A DNA stretch of 53,137 bases from Rothia gullae. GTDB lineage: Bacteria; Actinomycetota; Actinomycetes; Actinomycetales; Micrococcaceae. The translations under genes and the position numbers were made by a program. The stretch lies in contig NZ_JANCOC010000012.1 in the NCBI RefSeq assembly GCF_024294905.1, positions 16,360 through 69,496 on the forward strand. The letters run 5' to 3'. Positions 27,675 to 36,191 of this stretch are shown here, piece by piece. Every line of letters starts with the position of its first letter. Position 1 is the stretch's first letter. Below the pieces are notes generated by a model. The model worked only from the letters and a program-made list of their open reading frames with translations. It was not told the DNA's origin and did not search any database.

Positions 27675-29918
27675 CTACAGCCACTTCTCGAGGCGGTCCA
27701 GTGCAGTGAAGAAGCCTTCACCGTTGTTGATGTGGCCCTGCCAAATTTCGGGAATGAAGGATGCCTTCGGTGCCAGCTCACGCAGCTGCTTGCCCAGGGA
27801 TGCCCAGTCAACATCGCCTTCGCCGACCTGAACGCCCTCACCGTCAACGCCGGTGCCGTCCACCAGGTGCAGGTGGATGGACAGCGGTGCCAGCTGCTCA
27901 ACAGCCTCCGACAGCGGAATGTTCAGGAAGTTGCAAGCAAGCATGGTGTGGGAGATGTCCAGGCAGAGCGCGGTGTCGAACGCACGCGAGAACTCTGCTG
28001 TGTCCTTCGGATCCAGGAACAGGTTGTGGTACTGCTGACCACCCATCAGCCAGGGGTACGGGGGCAGAGTCTGAGCCGCCAGGCGAACGCCGGATGCATC
28101 CAGACGCTTCAGCGCCTCACCGATGCGCTCGTATTTCTCAGCACGTGCTGATGCGGGGATGTGCTTGTCCTTGGTGAAGCCACCCATGGTCACGACCATG
28201 ACCGGATCCTCATCTACGGTGAAGTAGCGGGTCAAATCACGGGTGATGTCAATGGTACGCTGAACCTCAGCGATGGAGCGCTCCCACACCTCGGGGTCCT
28301 TGGACGCGAGGTCCACCAGGAAGTCCCCTGCAAACAGGTCGGGCAGGTGAGTGGTGAAGCCCATGTCCAGCTTGGAGTCAAAGACATCGTCGATGTTGAT
28401 CTCGAGGTCCTTGTAGGAGAAATGGAACTCCAGGAAGTCCGGCTTTGCCTCTTCGATCAGCGGCTTGTAGTCGTGGTAGCGAACCGGCAGACCCCAGGGG
28501 CGGTCGAACTTGAAGTCGCGGCGGGTCACCAGATCGTCCTTCAGGTCGCCCTCGAAGAAGAACGAGCCTTCTTCAACGTCGCGCTGCATGGTGCGGCCCA
28601 GCAGCTGCGGCAGGTAGTTCGGCTGCAGACCGCGGCCGGGGGACTTCACAGCAACATCAGCCTCGGTTACAACCTCGCCCTTAGCAATGTGGCGGGTCGC
28701 CACCAGGGACTTTGCCAGGTTCACGCGGTTCATCAGCTCACCGGTGGACACCTCGCGAGGAGCAGCAGAACCAATAGCAGTCTCAACCTCACGGATCTGC
28801 TGAACCATTGCCTTGAATTCCTCAGGCAGCAGGGAGACGGTGTGGTCGTTACCCTCGAGGGTCTTGTCGGTGGTGAAGTGCTTCTCAATAATCTTCGCGC
28901 CGCGAGCAACAGCAGCAATCGGCACGTGGTATCCACGCTCGTGGCCGGAGTAACCAACCAGGCACTGACCGATCTCAGCCAAGCGGTCCATATACGCCAG
29001 GTTGACATCCTTGAAGGGTGCCGGGTACGCAGACTGGCACTGTAGCAGAGCGTAGGATGCGCCAGCGTTACGCAGCAGAGCCACGGACTCGCGGATTTCC
29101 TCTTCACGGCTCATACCGGTGGACACCAGCATGGGCAGGCCGCGGGAAGCCACGTCGCGCAGCAGCTCGTGGTTGGTCAGGTCAGCAGAAGCAATCTTCA
29201 TGCCCTGGATACCGTAGTCAACCAGTGCCTGAACGGAGGGTGCGTCCCAGGGGGTGCACATGATGTCCATGTCATGCTGCTTGACGTGGTCGAAGACCTC
29301 GTACATCTGGTCAACGGTCAGGGAGAATCGGGACAGCAGATCCAGGGTGTACTGAACGCCCAGGTCCTCACCTGCGGTTGCTGCGCCGCGCTGGCGGTAC
29401 AGAGCATCCATGTCGCGCAGCTGGAACTTCACAGCGTCCGCGCCGGACTCAACAGCCAGGTCCACCAGTTCCTTAGCGAAGTCAACGCTACCCTGGTGGT
29501 TGTTACCAATCTCAGCGATGATGAAAGAGGGGGAATCCTCGCTGATGGTGTGCTTACCGATGCGCAGGACGTCCTGCTCATCCATTGCCAGTGCCACGAG
29601 GTGACCGCGCTCGTCGGTCAGCGGCACATGGTTGATACCCTTCGCGAAGTATGCGCGCAAGGTCTCGGGGTCAGCATCAGCCGGTGCGGTCTGCGGGGTG
29701 GCGTTTGCGGCGTCCAGGGCGCTGGTCTCCAGGGATGCGGTCGGGTTAGCAATCAGCCAACGACGGAAGTCACCGTCAGAGAGCGAACCGCGCAGAATAC
29801 CGGATTCATTCACCAGGAAGATGATGCGCTGGCCGTTAGCAGAAATCTTCTGCAGTGCGTTGAGAATCGGGTCTTCAGCGAAGACCACGTATGGGGCAAT
29901 ATTGCGTTCAATAATCAC
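27675..29918 (-). CDS. neuB: CBS-NeuB-SAF-TIM-barrel fusion: nonulosonate synthase with sugar-isomerase domain
   Basis: A 747-residue multidomain enzyme. Residues 1 to about 120 are a CBS-domain pair (SDGDFRRWLIA near 48-58), resembling the module on PtmE-type nucleotidyltransferases of legionaminate pathways. About 128-400 is a NeuB barrel that condenses PEP with an aldose: FIIAEIGNNHQGSVDFAKEL, GADAVKFQLR, MKIASADLTNHELL, LVSTGMSREEE, QCQSAYPAPF, YSGHERGYHVPIAA and IIEKHFTTDKTLEGNDH. About 405-470 is the SAF/antifreeze-like domain (VKSPGRGLQPNYLPQLLGR). About 480-747 is a xylose-isomerase-like sugar-phosphate isomerase/epimerase barrel (LCLDISHTML, IHLHLVDGTG, FIPEIWQGHI). The GTG at 29918 has AAAGG eight bases upstream. 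No NeuC-type epimerase is present; the appended barrel may prepare the substrate. The exact sugar is unknown. Confidence 0.85.
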   Translation of the reverse strand: MIIERNIAPYVVFAEDPILNALQKISANGQRIIFLVNESGILRGSLSDGDFRRWLIANPTASLETSALDAANATPQTAPADADPETLRAYFAKGINHVPLTDERGHLVALAMDEQDVLRIGKHTISEDSPSFIIAEIGNNHQGSVDFAKELVDLAVESGADAVKFQLRDMDALYRQRGAATAGEDLGVQYTLDLLSRFSLTVDQMYEVFDHVKQHDMDIMCTPWDAPSVQALVDYGIQGMKIASADLTNHELLRDVASRGLPMLVSTGMSREEEIRESVALLRNAGASYALLQCQSAYPAPFKDVNLAYMDRLAEIGQCLVGYSGHERGYHVPIAAVARGAKIIEKHFTTDKTLEGNDHTVSLLPEEFKAMVQQIREVETAIGSAAPREVSTGELMNRVNLAKSLVATRHIAKGEVVTEADVAVKSPGRGLQPNYLPQLLGRTMQRDVEEGSFFFEGDLKDDLVTRRDFKFDRPWGLPVRYHDYKPLIEEAKPDFLEFHFSYKDLEINIDDVFDSKLDMGFTTHLPDLFAGDFLVDLASKDPEVWERSIAEVQRTIDITRDLTRYFTVDEDPVMVVTMGGFTKDKHIPASARAEKYERIGEALKRLDASGVRLAAQTLPPYPWLMGGQQYHNLFLDPKDTAEFSRAFDTALCLDISHTMLACNFLNIPLSEAVEQLAPLSIHLHLVDGTGVDGEGVQVGEGDVDWASLGKQLRELAPKASFIPEIWQGHINNGEGFFTALDRLEKWL

Positions 29919-30008
29919 GATTTTGACCTTTTTATTTGAATGTTTAGTTGAATGCCTGAGTGCAGGTCAAGCCGGGAACGGCAGACGAGGTACTGCCGCG
30001 GGTAAAGG

Positions 30009-30737
30009 TTACTTGCCTTCGGCCAGGATCTGAGTGAGCTGGTGCTCTGCCACGGAGAAGTCAATCGGTGCGTCAATGTCGACGCCCTCAACCTCGTCCA
30101 GCATGAACAAATCAATGGTACCGCCGGGGTAGCCCGCCAGGCGGTTGTGGTGGTCCATGTACACGTGGGTCTTGGTGATGTACATCGAGCCGTTCTCACG
30201 GTAGCGGAAGGTTTCCTTGGTCAGCTCCTGGCGGCGCGGGCGAGCCATAATCTCGAACGCCGCAGTGGGCTCACCGTCAGCGTGCCAAGTCCAGATGAAC
30301 GGACCAATCGGAATCACACCGACCATGGAGTCCTTACCGTTCTCCGCGAACTGGCGGACCGCACGAGCCAGGGTACCGGGCAGACGCACCGGGCTGGTTG
30401 CCTGCAACAGCATGACAGCCTCGGGTTCCCAACCGTTTTCGGTGTAGAACTCGATGGCGTGCTCGATGACCGGTTCAGTTGCGGTGGTGTCTTCAGCCAG
30501 GTGTGCAGGGCGCATGAACGGCACCTCAGCACCGTACTCGCGGGCGATATCAGCCAGCTCAGCATCATCGGTGGAGACGACAACACGCAGCTCGTGCTCG
30601 CCGGCTACTTCTTCCTTAGCAGCCAGTGCCTGCTCGATGGTCCATGCGACCAGCGGCTTACCCGCGATGGGGCGCAGGTTCTTACGCGGAATGCCCTTTG
30701 AGCCACCGCGCACGGGGATGACGCAGAGAATACGCAT
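30009..30737 (-). CDS. neuA: Acylneuraminate (nonulosonate) cytidylyltransferase, CMP-sugar synthetase
   Basis: A 242-residue NeuA-type enzyme that activates a sialic-acid-like sugar with CTP. The signature CVIPVRGGSKGIPRKNLRPI is at residues 5-24, VVVSTDDAELADIAREYGAE near 53, LLQATSPVRLPG near 110, GSMYITKT near 183, and the C-terminal GVDIDAPIDFSVAE carries the DxxxD metal site. No additional esterase or dehydratase domain is present. It is 90 bp upstream of the NeuB fusion on the same strand and directly after a possible transferase gene. Together these form a compact module for making and using a nonulosonic acid. Confidence 0.92.
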   Translation of the reverse strand: MRILCVIPVRGGSKGIPRKNLRPIAGKPLVAWTIEQALAAKEEVAGEHELRVVVSTDDAELADIAREYGAEVPFMRPAHLAEDTTATEPVIEHAIEFYTENGWEPEAVMLLQATSPVRLPGTLARAVRQFAENGKDSMVGVIPIGPFIWTWHADGEPTAAFEIMARPRRQELTKETFRYRENGSMYITKTHVYMDHHNRLAGYPGGTIDLFMLDEVEGVDIDAPIDFSVAEHQLTQILAEGK

Positions 30738-31837
30738 TATGCCTCCAAGGTTTCAATTATTAGTTCAGCGATACGCTGTGCCGGTTCCTTCTTCGGCTGA
30801 ACCGGTGCCGGGGTCGGTTCCTGACCCCACTGGTTCATGCCGTAGCGGTTCCAGAATTCCACGAGCCATGCCGGCGGTGCCGGGTGATAAACCCACGCCG
30901 GGATTCCGCGGATTGCAGCCTCCAGAACACCGGTAGAGAAGATGGACACCACCGGGTTCGGCACCTCGTTCAGCGGGGTACCGGAGCGGTCAATGCGGAT
31001 GCCTTCCTTCTCCCACAGTTGGTGGGTCAGCACCGACAGCTTGTCCTTCTCGCTCGGGTGCGGGCGGTAGCTTCCGCCGAACTTCTTCAAGAAAGAGTGG
31101 GAAGCGTACGCGAAGGATGCGCGCGGCAGTTCCGCACCGTGCATCTGTCCTAGGAAGATCGGTTCCAGGTCGTTCTGCTTCTGTGCCTCAGCACCGGCAG
31201 CCTTCTGCGCCGCGAGGTAGAGCAGCTGCGAACCCACCGCGTGAGTGGCGACGTCACGGCGACCCGATACCCAGAATTCCGCATCAGCTTCGCTGAAAGC
31301 CAGCAGGGTGCATCCGACCGGCAGGGGCGGCGCCTGAGGCACCAACAGGCCGTGCTGAACCACCCAGTACTCAGCGCCAATTGCACGAGAGAACTCGTAG
31401 GCTACCGCACCGCGTGCCAGGTAGTGGCCCAGGGAGAGAACTACGCGCACACCGGGCAGGAGCTCCTGCAACTGGTCTCCTGTCGCTTCCTGCTCGCTCC
31501 AGGCATCGCGGTCGTAACGTTCAGTGGTGTACTGGCCGTTAAGGTACTCCGAAGCGTCCTCAGGGACCCACAGGGCCACACCCACGTTTTCGAGGTACTT
31601 GAGAGGCTCCAATAGGGAGTTACGGCTCGTCGGCGAGAACGAATCGAGCACGATGAGCACGCGGGGTACGGCACCGCGGGTGTACAGCACGCCGCCGACG
31701 GGACCTTCCTGTTCAGCCGCGCCTCCGCGCAGACGTCCCACAAGAGCGCGAGCCTCGCTCTTAGCCCAGCGCAGGGTGTTTTGGCGCTTCTGCCAGGCAG
31801 CCCATGCGTCAATATCAACGGGATAGGTTAGGCCCAT
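30737..31837 (-). CDS. Putative GT-B glycosyltransferase, possibly nonulosonate transferase
   Basis: A 366-residue protein with no membrane helix. YWVVQHGLLVPQAPPLPVG near 165-183, FGGSYRPHPSEKDK near 265 and VSIFSTGVLEAAIRG near 310 are visible. An HG loop, an HP motif and a C-terminal S/T-G-x-x-E-A resemble the layout of bacterial sialyl- and polysialyltransferases and CDP-glycerol-type transferases. Because it overlaps neuA by one base (31837 side overlaps the next gene by 10), a role in transferring the CMP-activated sugar is a reasonable inference. The family assignment is not certain and the protein could be another capsule transferase. Confidence 0.5.
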   Translation of the reverse strand: MGLTYPVDIDAWAAWQKRQNTLRWAKSEARALVGRLRGGAAEQEGPVGGVLYTRGAVPRVLIVLDSFSPTSRNSLLEPLKYLENVGVALWVPEDASEYLNGQYTTERYDRDAWSEQEATGDQLQELLPGVRVVLSLGHYLARGAVAYEFSRAIGAEYWVVQHGLLVPQAPPLPVGCTLLAFSEADAEFWVSGRRDVATHAVGSQLLYLAAQKAAGAEAQKQNDLEPIFLGQMHGAELPRASFAYASHSFLKKFGGSYRPHPSEKDKLSVLTHQLWEKEGIRIDRSGTPLNEVPNPVVSIFSTGVLEAAIRGIPAWVYHPAPPAWLVEFWNRYGMNQWGQEPTPAPVQPKKEPAQRIAELIIETLEA

Positions 31838-32826
31838 AGCTGCTCCAAAATCTTGACACGCTGATCGAAGGTGTGCTCGGCCAGAGTACGCTTCTGACCG
31901 GCTTCACGAATCTGACGAGCCCATTTCGGCTCACGGAAAATACGGGTACAAATCTCGATGAGCTCATCAATGCTCTCGTAGACCAGAACCTCTTCACCAG
32001 GAATGTAGTAGCGATCCACATCGGCACGGTCAATCACCTGCAGAGCGCCCACGCCGGGAGCCTCAAAGGTGCGCATGGTGAAACCATCCTGGTTATTGTG
32101 GATGTTCAGCGTTGCCGGGGAAGACGCCATAATGCCGTACGCCTCAGAGCGGTCAATATCGCGGCCTGCGGGCACACCGGAATCATTGAACTGCTTAGTG
32201 CGCAGAATGTCGTAGGGGTGACGCGACCAAGCACGACCGTAGGCACGCACCGGCAGGCCAGCTGCGACCAGCGCCTGCAGGGTCTCCTCACGGTTGGGGT
32301 ACTTAGCGCCCACAAAGTTGATGGAGTCCTCGCGCATGGGGACAACAGGGCAGTGAGTGTCGTAGGCGTTGGGCATGTCGAGCACTTCGAAGCCCTGCTC
32401 ACGCAGGTGCTGCGCGTCCAGCGGGCTGTAGCTTGCCAGCGAGCCCAGGTGGTGCAGGTCCTCTTCGGTGTAGCTCATGCGGCGCATTTCGTCGTAGAGC
32501 CAGGTACCGTAGCGAACGCCGGAAGTCTCCAGCAGATCCCACCATTCACGGGAGAGCATATCGCCCTTAATGACCAGCACAATATCGGGGCGGAATTCGT
32601 TGAAAGCATCAATCGCCTTACGAGTAGCCTGAGCAGCGAAGCTTTCAGGGCGGTACCTCTCGGGCAGCTCATGGGCAAGCTTGTTGAGGATACGCTCGGG
32701 CAGAGTACCCGGCGCATCATAAATGTGGGTGCGCACTTCGTATCCATGCACTTCCAGGGATGCCTGAATTGCCTTCCAGTACCCGTGGAATGCAGGTGAG
32801 AGCAGTAGAAGTTTAGGCTGAGTCAT
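31828..32826 (-). CDS. CgeB-like glycosyltransferase
   Basis: A 332-residue GT-B-type protein. LLLLSPAFHGYWKAIQASLE opens it. DIVLVIKGDMLSREWWDLL, YGTWLYDEMRRM, INFVGAKYPNREETLQAL and the diagnostic PATLNIHNNQDGFTMRTFE-APGVGALQV segment near 235 match the CgeB/maturation glycosyltransferase group. VDRYYIPGEEVLVYESIDEL follows. It overlaps the next gene by 10 bases and is the first gene of the compact minus-strand run down to 20733. On its leader a palindrome AGGATT-G-AATCCT (32830-32842) covers the only purine-rich stretch upstream of the ATG, which could limit ribosome access. Confidence 0.78.
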   Translation of the reverse strand: MTQPKLLLLSPAFHGYWKAIQASLEVHGYEVRTHIYDAPGTLPERILNKLAHELPERYRPESFAAQATRKAIDAFNEFRPDIVLVIKGDMLSREWWDLLETSGVRYGTWLYDEMRRMSYTEEDLHHLGSLASYSPLDAQHLREQGFEVLDMPNAYDTHCPVVPMREDSINFVGAKYPNREETLQALVAAGLPVRAYGRAWSRHPYDILRTKQFNDSGVPAGRDIDRSEAYGIMASSPATLNIHNNQDGFTMRTFEAPGVGALQVIDRADVDRYYIPGEEVLVYESIDELIEICTRIFREPKWARQIREAGQKRTLAEHTFDQRVKILEQLWA

Positions 32827-32970
32827 ATGAGGATTGAATCCTGTCGGCGTTTGCTATAAGAACCCGCAGGGGTAGAACCGTGCGGTGCTATGTGTTGGAG
32901 TGAAGAGGAACGTAAAGTTTCACCTGCAACTTGAGGCAAAACATATCTATTGAAATTTTACATTGAAAGC

Positions 32971-33007
32971 AGGAGACGACACACTCGAGTGCGCTGTGTC
33001 GCCTCCT
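32971..33007 (-). terminator. Terminator after the GT2 gene at 33086
   Basis: AGGAGACGACACA (32971-32983) with TGTGTCGCCTCCT (32995-33007), a 13-bp stem with one G-T pair and an 11-nt loop. It lies 79 nt after the GT2 stop. The 259-bp gap up to the next gene (32826) therefore probably also holds a promoter for the downstream run. Confidence 0.65.
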
Positions 33008-33085
33008 ACGTTCTATGTGAGCCTTCTTATGAAGAAGGCAACAAATTATGTGGAACCATCACGGTAAATTTCGGTGGTTTCTCGC

Positions 33086-34006
33086 CTAGTTCTCGTGGCG
33101 CTCTGCCTTGGCGATACGCTCCAGCTCGGTGGCGAGGAATCCACGAGCGTCCACGTCCTTATTGCGCAGGCCGCGCACCGAGTTCACCAGGAGGTTCGCG
33201 TAGCTGGTAGCGCGCAGAGCAACAGCAAGCTTCTTCTCCCAGCCCCACTTATCCGCATAAATGAAGCGAGCGGTGGTCACCCACTGTACACGGCGCTCGG
33301 AGGGCGAAGATCCGCCTCCCCCGTGGGTGACAGTCACAGAAGGAATCAGGTAACGGTCCACACCAGCGTTCGAGAGGCGGTACTGGAAATCCACCTCTTC
33401 GCTGTTCATGTAGAAACGCTCATCCATACCACCAATGCGGTTGAAGGTCGCGCGAGGAACGACCATGCACGCACCCATAACCCAGTCGACCTTCGCATCC
33501 GAGGTGCCGGTGCATGCCTCAACATCGTGGCCAACCCCGCGGTGCCACCAGTTAGTCGGCTTGAAACGAGCCAGCGGAGTGAACCATTCCCACGCGATAT
33601 GTGCTACGGTGGGGAACTTTCGTGCGACCCACTGCTGCTTACCGTCGTGGCCAATGATCTGCGGGCTAGCCAGGATTTCGCCGTGGCGTTCCACGGCTGC
33701 GAGCATGCGCGAGACGAAGTTGTTATCTAGCTCCAGGTCACTGTTGAGGATGAAAACCCATTCACCGGTTGCGGCGGCAACACCGGAGTTCACAGCCTTG
33801 CCGAAACCACCGTTAACAGGGCGGCGAACCACGGTCACGCCCTCAACTTCGGGGAAGGGGGTGGGCGAAACGTCATCCGAGACGACGATTTCAATATCGG
33901 CGGGGTCAATACCCTGCTGAGCACGCAGAGTGTCGATAACGGCAAGAACCGGCTCCGGCTCACCGTAGAAAGGAATAACCGCAGATATGCAGGGATGGAA
34001 GGTCAT
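33086..34006 (-). CDS. GT2 family glycosyltransferase (rhamnosyltransferase-like)
   Basis: A 306-residue GT-A enzyme. ISAVIPFYGEPEPVLAVIDT opens the fold. IEIVVSDDVSPTPF, NGGFGKAVNSGVAAATGEWV and the DxD-type FILNSDLELDNNF near 90, then VDWVMGACMVVPRATFNRIG and FYMNSEEVDFQYRLSNAG near 200, resemble WbbL/rhamnosyltransferase-type GT2 proteins. With a complete dTDP-rhamnose pathway in the locus a rhamnosyltransferase is expected, but specificity is inferred only. A -10 box lies about 70 bp upstream on the minus strand, and the gene is followed by its own terminator. Confidence 0.83.
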   Translation of the reverse strand: MTFHPCISAVIPFYGEPEPVLAVIDTLRAQQGIDPADIEIVVSDDVSPTPFPEVEGVTVVRRPVNGGFGKAVNSGVAAATGEWVFILNSDLELDNNFVSRMLAAVERHGEILASPQIIGHDGKQQWVARKFPTVAHIAWEWFTPLARFKPTNWWHRGVGHDVEACTGTSDAKVDWVMGACMVVPRATFNRIGGMDERFYMNSEEVDFQYRLSNAGVDRYLIPSVTVTHGGGGSSPSERRVQWVTTARFIYADKWGWEKKLAVALRATSYANLLVNSVRGLRNKDVDARGFLATELERIAKAERHEN

Positions 34007-34076
34007 GTATTACAATCTTTCTTAAGTGAGAGGGATGATAGAAACCACCGTAAATGTGGGCGCTATCGTCTCTAGG

Positions 34077-34082
34077 ATTATA
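34077..34082 (-). promoter_or_regulatory. Candidate -10 box (TATAAT) for the GT2 gene
   Basis: A perfect TATAAT on the minus strand, preceded directly by TTG (TTGTATAATCC). No good -35 is seen at 16-18 bp. A start site near 34070 would give a leader of about 64 nt before the GT2 start at 34006. The 181-bp divergent gap must also contain the promoter for the plus-strand gene at 34188. Confidence 0.4.
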
Positions 34083-34187
34083 CAACTTCACTACTTTTTC
34101 AGCTGCGCTTTTCAATTACCTATGCAGTCGATAAATGCTCACCCACTATCAACTCGCTGTCTTACACATCCGAAAGGGGACTTTCTC

Positions 34188-35132
34188 GTGGCTTCTGATG
34201 CCCAAGCCATCAATGAGTCAGAAAGGCTCGCCGTATACACTGTTCAGCAACCCGCTTTCAAACGTGCTATCAATACGGCTTACAACTCTATTCACCATAA
34301 GTATCTGGCGAAATATATTAACCTGCTACGTCGCGGCGAAAAATTTATTCTCCTTTCCTACCCTATCTATCGGGGAGGTAATTGGCTGTATCTATGGGCC
34401 CACGCGGCTTCTCTGCGCCATCGCGGTACTGACAAAGCATCTTTGCTTTATAGTCCCGGAATGGAGGCATGGACCGCGGAGTTCCCGAAGCTTGCCTCCA
34501 TTACGGCTTCTTCGTCAGAGTATACGTTCTTTACCCGCCGTAGCGGCTACTTCCCGAGGGATATTGAGAAGGATATCAGCGAAGAAGATTTGCACTTTTT
34601 TATTCGCGAGTACCTTCTTTCTTCAGAGTCCTTCAGCAAACGCCTTGCAAAAATGCAGAACGTAGTGGATGAAAATTCTCTCGTCATTAACATTCGCCGT
34701 GGCGATTACTATTCTGTGCCTCAAATTAATGAGGTGTTCGGAATTGATACGGTGACCTATGTGGAGCAAGCACTGAAGAAACTTCAGGATACCGTGACTC
34801 CTTCAAAGATTATTTTTGTATCAGATGATCTTCAGTGGTGCGATGAAAACCTCTCACACCTGAACTCAGTAGCACCCTGTATCTTTGAAAAGCAGGGTTC
34901 CGGCATGTTCGACGATCTGGCCCTTGTGGCCAGCGCCCCTTACCTGATTCTGACCAACACAACTTTCGGTTATTGGGGCGCCTATATCGGTGAGTTACTG
35001 GCCCAAAAGCTCGTCCTTTCCCCTGGTATTCATCAAGTTATTCCTGAGGGCCGCCCAAAGATGCACCGTACTCATTGGGTTGCGGTGCATCACCCTGAAG
35101 GTAAGAACTGGATTTCGGGGGAGCCCCTATGA
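34188..35132 (+). CDS. GT11-like (alpha-1,2-fucosyltransferase-family) glycosyltransferase
   Basis: A 314-residue protein. LSYPIYRGGNWLYLWAHAAS near the N-terminus, VINIRRGDYYSVPQ near 165 (the HxRRxDY-type donor motif), KIIFVSDDLQWCDENL near 210 and the C-terminal DDLALVASAPYLILTNTTFG-YWGAYIG match GT11. The family includes fucosyl- and some galactosyltransferases; no GDP-fucose pathway is present here, so the donor is unknown. The GTG at 34188 is chosen because AAAGGGGA lies seven bases upstream; the open frame extends further, but that part is poor in protein-like features. AT-richer than the rml genes. Overlaps the next gene by ATGA. Confidence 0.75.
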   Translation: MASDAQAINESERLAVYTVQQPAFKRAINTAYNSIHHKYLAKYINLLRRGEKFILLSYPIYRGGNWLYLWAHAASLRHRGTDKASLLYSPGMEAWTAEFPKLASITASSSEYTFFTRRSGYFPRDIEKDISEEDLHFFIREYLLSSESFSKRLAKMQNVVDENSLVINIRRGDYYSVPQINEVFGIDTVTYVEQALKKLQDTVTPSKIIFVSDDLQWCDENLSHLNSVAPCIFEKQGSGMFDDLALVASAPYLILTNTTFGYWGAYIGELLAQKLVLSPGIHQVIPEGRPKMHRTHWVAVHHPEGKNWISGEPL

Positions 35133-36097
35133 TTAGTACTCTAAAGTCCATTAAGCACCAACTGTATCTGCGCAAGGTTAACCATGATAAGAAACATGAA
35201 GCTCTCGCGCTACGTAAAAGTGCTGGGTTCAAAGAGCGTTACGCATCACTCAACAAAACATTTACCCACACGGATCTCCCCTGCGGTCCCTTTATCTGGG
35301 GTATAACCATGGTGAAGAACGAGGCGGATATCGTTGAACAGACGATTCGACACCTGCTCGATCAAGGTGTGGATCATATCTTAGCAGCTGATAATGGCTC
35401 TTCTGATGGAACCTATGAACTATTGCTCGAGCTTAGTAAAACCCTCCCCGTGCACGTTATTCAGGACCATGAGCTAGCCTACTACCAGTCAGAAAAAATG
35501 ACCTGGCTTGCCGACCGGGTGATGGAAGCGGGCGCTGAATGGATTATCCCTTTCGACGCTGATGAATTTTGGTACGGTGTTTCTGCTCCACTATCGGAAG
35601 TCCTACGCTCGCAAAAGAGTCACACTATCGAACTGACGAAGCTGTACAACGTTTTTCCCAGTATTGAAGGATCTTCTCTCAGGATTGACCCAACTCCCTA
35701 TTGGGATCTGAAAGTCTGTTTCTCTCGCTGGGAGAATGCAATTATCAAAATGGGAAACCATGAGGTTATTGCACCGGGTAAGCAGAAGCTTAATGAAGTT
35801 GCTATCATCCACTATCCTTGGCGTTCAATGGAACAATTTACCCGCAAGCTACGTCAAGGGGCAAAGGCGTTGGAGGTAACCGATCTGCCTGAAGATAGGG
35901 GCTACCATTGGAGGCGTAATGGTGATATAACCATTGAAAGTGCTACCCCCCTGTGGGAAGCACTTTTGCGCGGCGAAGTTGACCATGAAACCATCACTTG
36001 GCATCCAACCGGCCCTCTTACGCCTATTGACTCTTTGCCTCAAGAGTTTAAAGAAATCGTTCATTTACTCAAAGAGAAGACGGCTACAGGTATTTAA
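35129..36097 (+). CDS. GT2-like glycosyltransferase, PF13704-type (paralogue A)
   Basis: A 322-residue GT-A-like protein. IWGITMVKNEADIVEQTIRH near residue 57, HILAADNGSSDGTYELLLEL near 84, then YYQSEKMTWLADRVMEAGAEWIIPFDADEFWY near 118-149 with the DADEFW metal motif, fit the Glyco_tranf_2_4 family. It is clearly related to the protein at 39127 (SEK-T-L....GA-WIIPFD-DEFWY in both). The start codon lies in an ATGA overlap with the GT11-like gene, so the two form a two-gene plus-strand operon. A strong palindromic terminator follows. Confidence 0.78.
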   Translation: MISTLKSIKHQLYLRKVNHDKKHEALALRKSAGFKERYASLNKTFTHTDLPCGPFIWGITMVKNEADIVEQTIRHLLDQGVDHILAADNGSSDGTYELLLELSKTLPVHVIQDHELAYYQSEKMTWLADRVMEAGAEWIIPFDADEFWYGVSAPLSEVLRSQKSHTIELTKLYNVFPSIEGSSLRIDPTPYWDLKVCFSRWENAIIKMGNHEVIAPGKQKLNEVAIIHYPWRSMEQFTRKLRQGAKALEVTDLPEDRGYHWRRNGDITIESATPLWEALLRGEVDHETITWHPTGPLTPIDSLPQEFKEIVHLLKEKTATGI

Positions 36098-36130
36098 CAC
36101 AAATCTTTCTAGATGGTAAAAATACAATAT

Positions 36131-36172
36131 AAAAAGAGGGGGCTCTCGTCATGACGAGAGCCCCCTCTTTTT
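36131..36172. terminator. Perfect 42-bp palindromic bidirectional terminator
   Basis: AAAAAGAGGGGGCTCTCGTC (36131-36150), a 2-nt centre, and its exact complement (36153-36172). It has an A-tract on one side and a T-tract on the other. It serves the convergent GT2 gene (plus) and ABC transporter gene (minus). Confidence 0.92.
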
Positions 36173-36191
36173 ATATATGCAAGCTATGAGA

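Noticed and set aside
34026..34187. Upstream extension of the GT11-like gene by 54 codons
   Set aside because: This part is the divergent promoter region with a TATAAT on the other strand. The GTG at 34188 has a strong AAAGGGGA site and begins family-like sequence.
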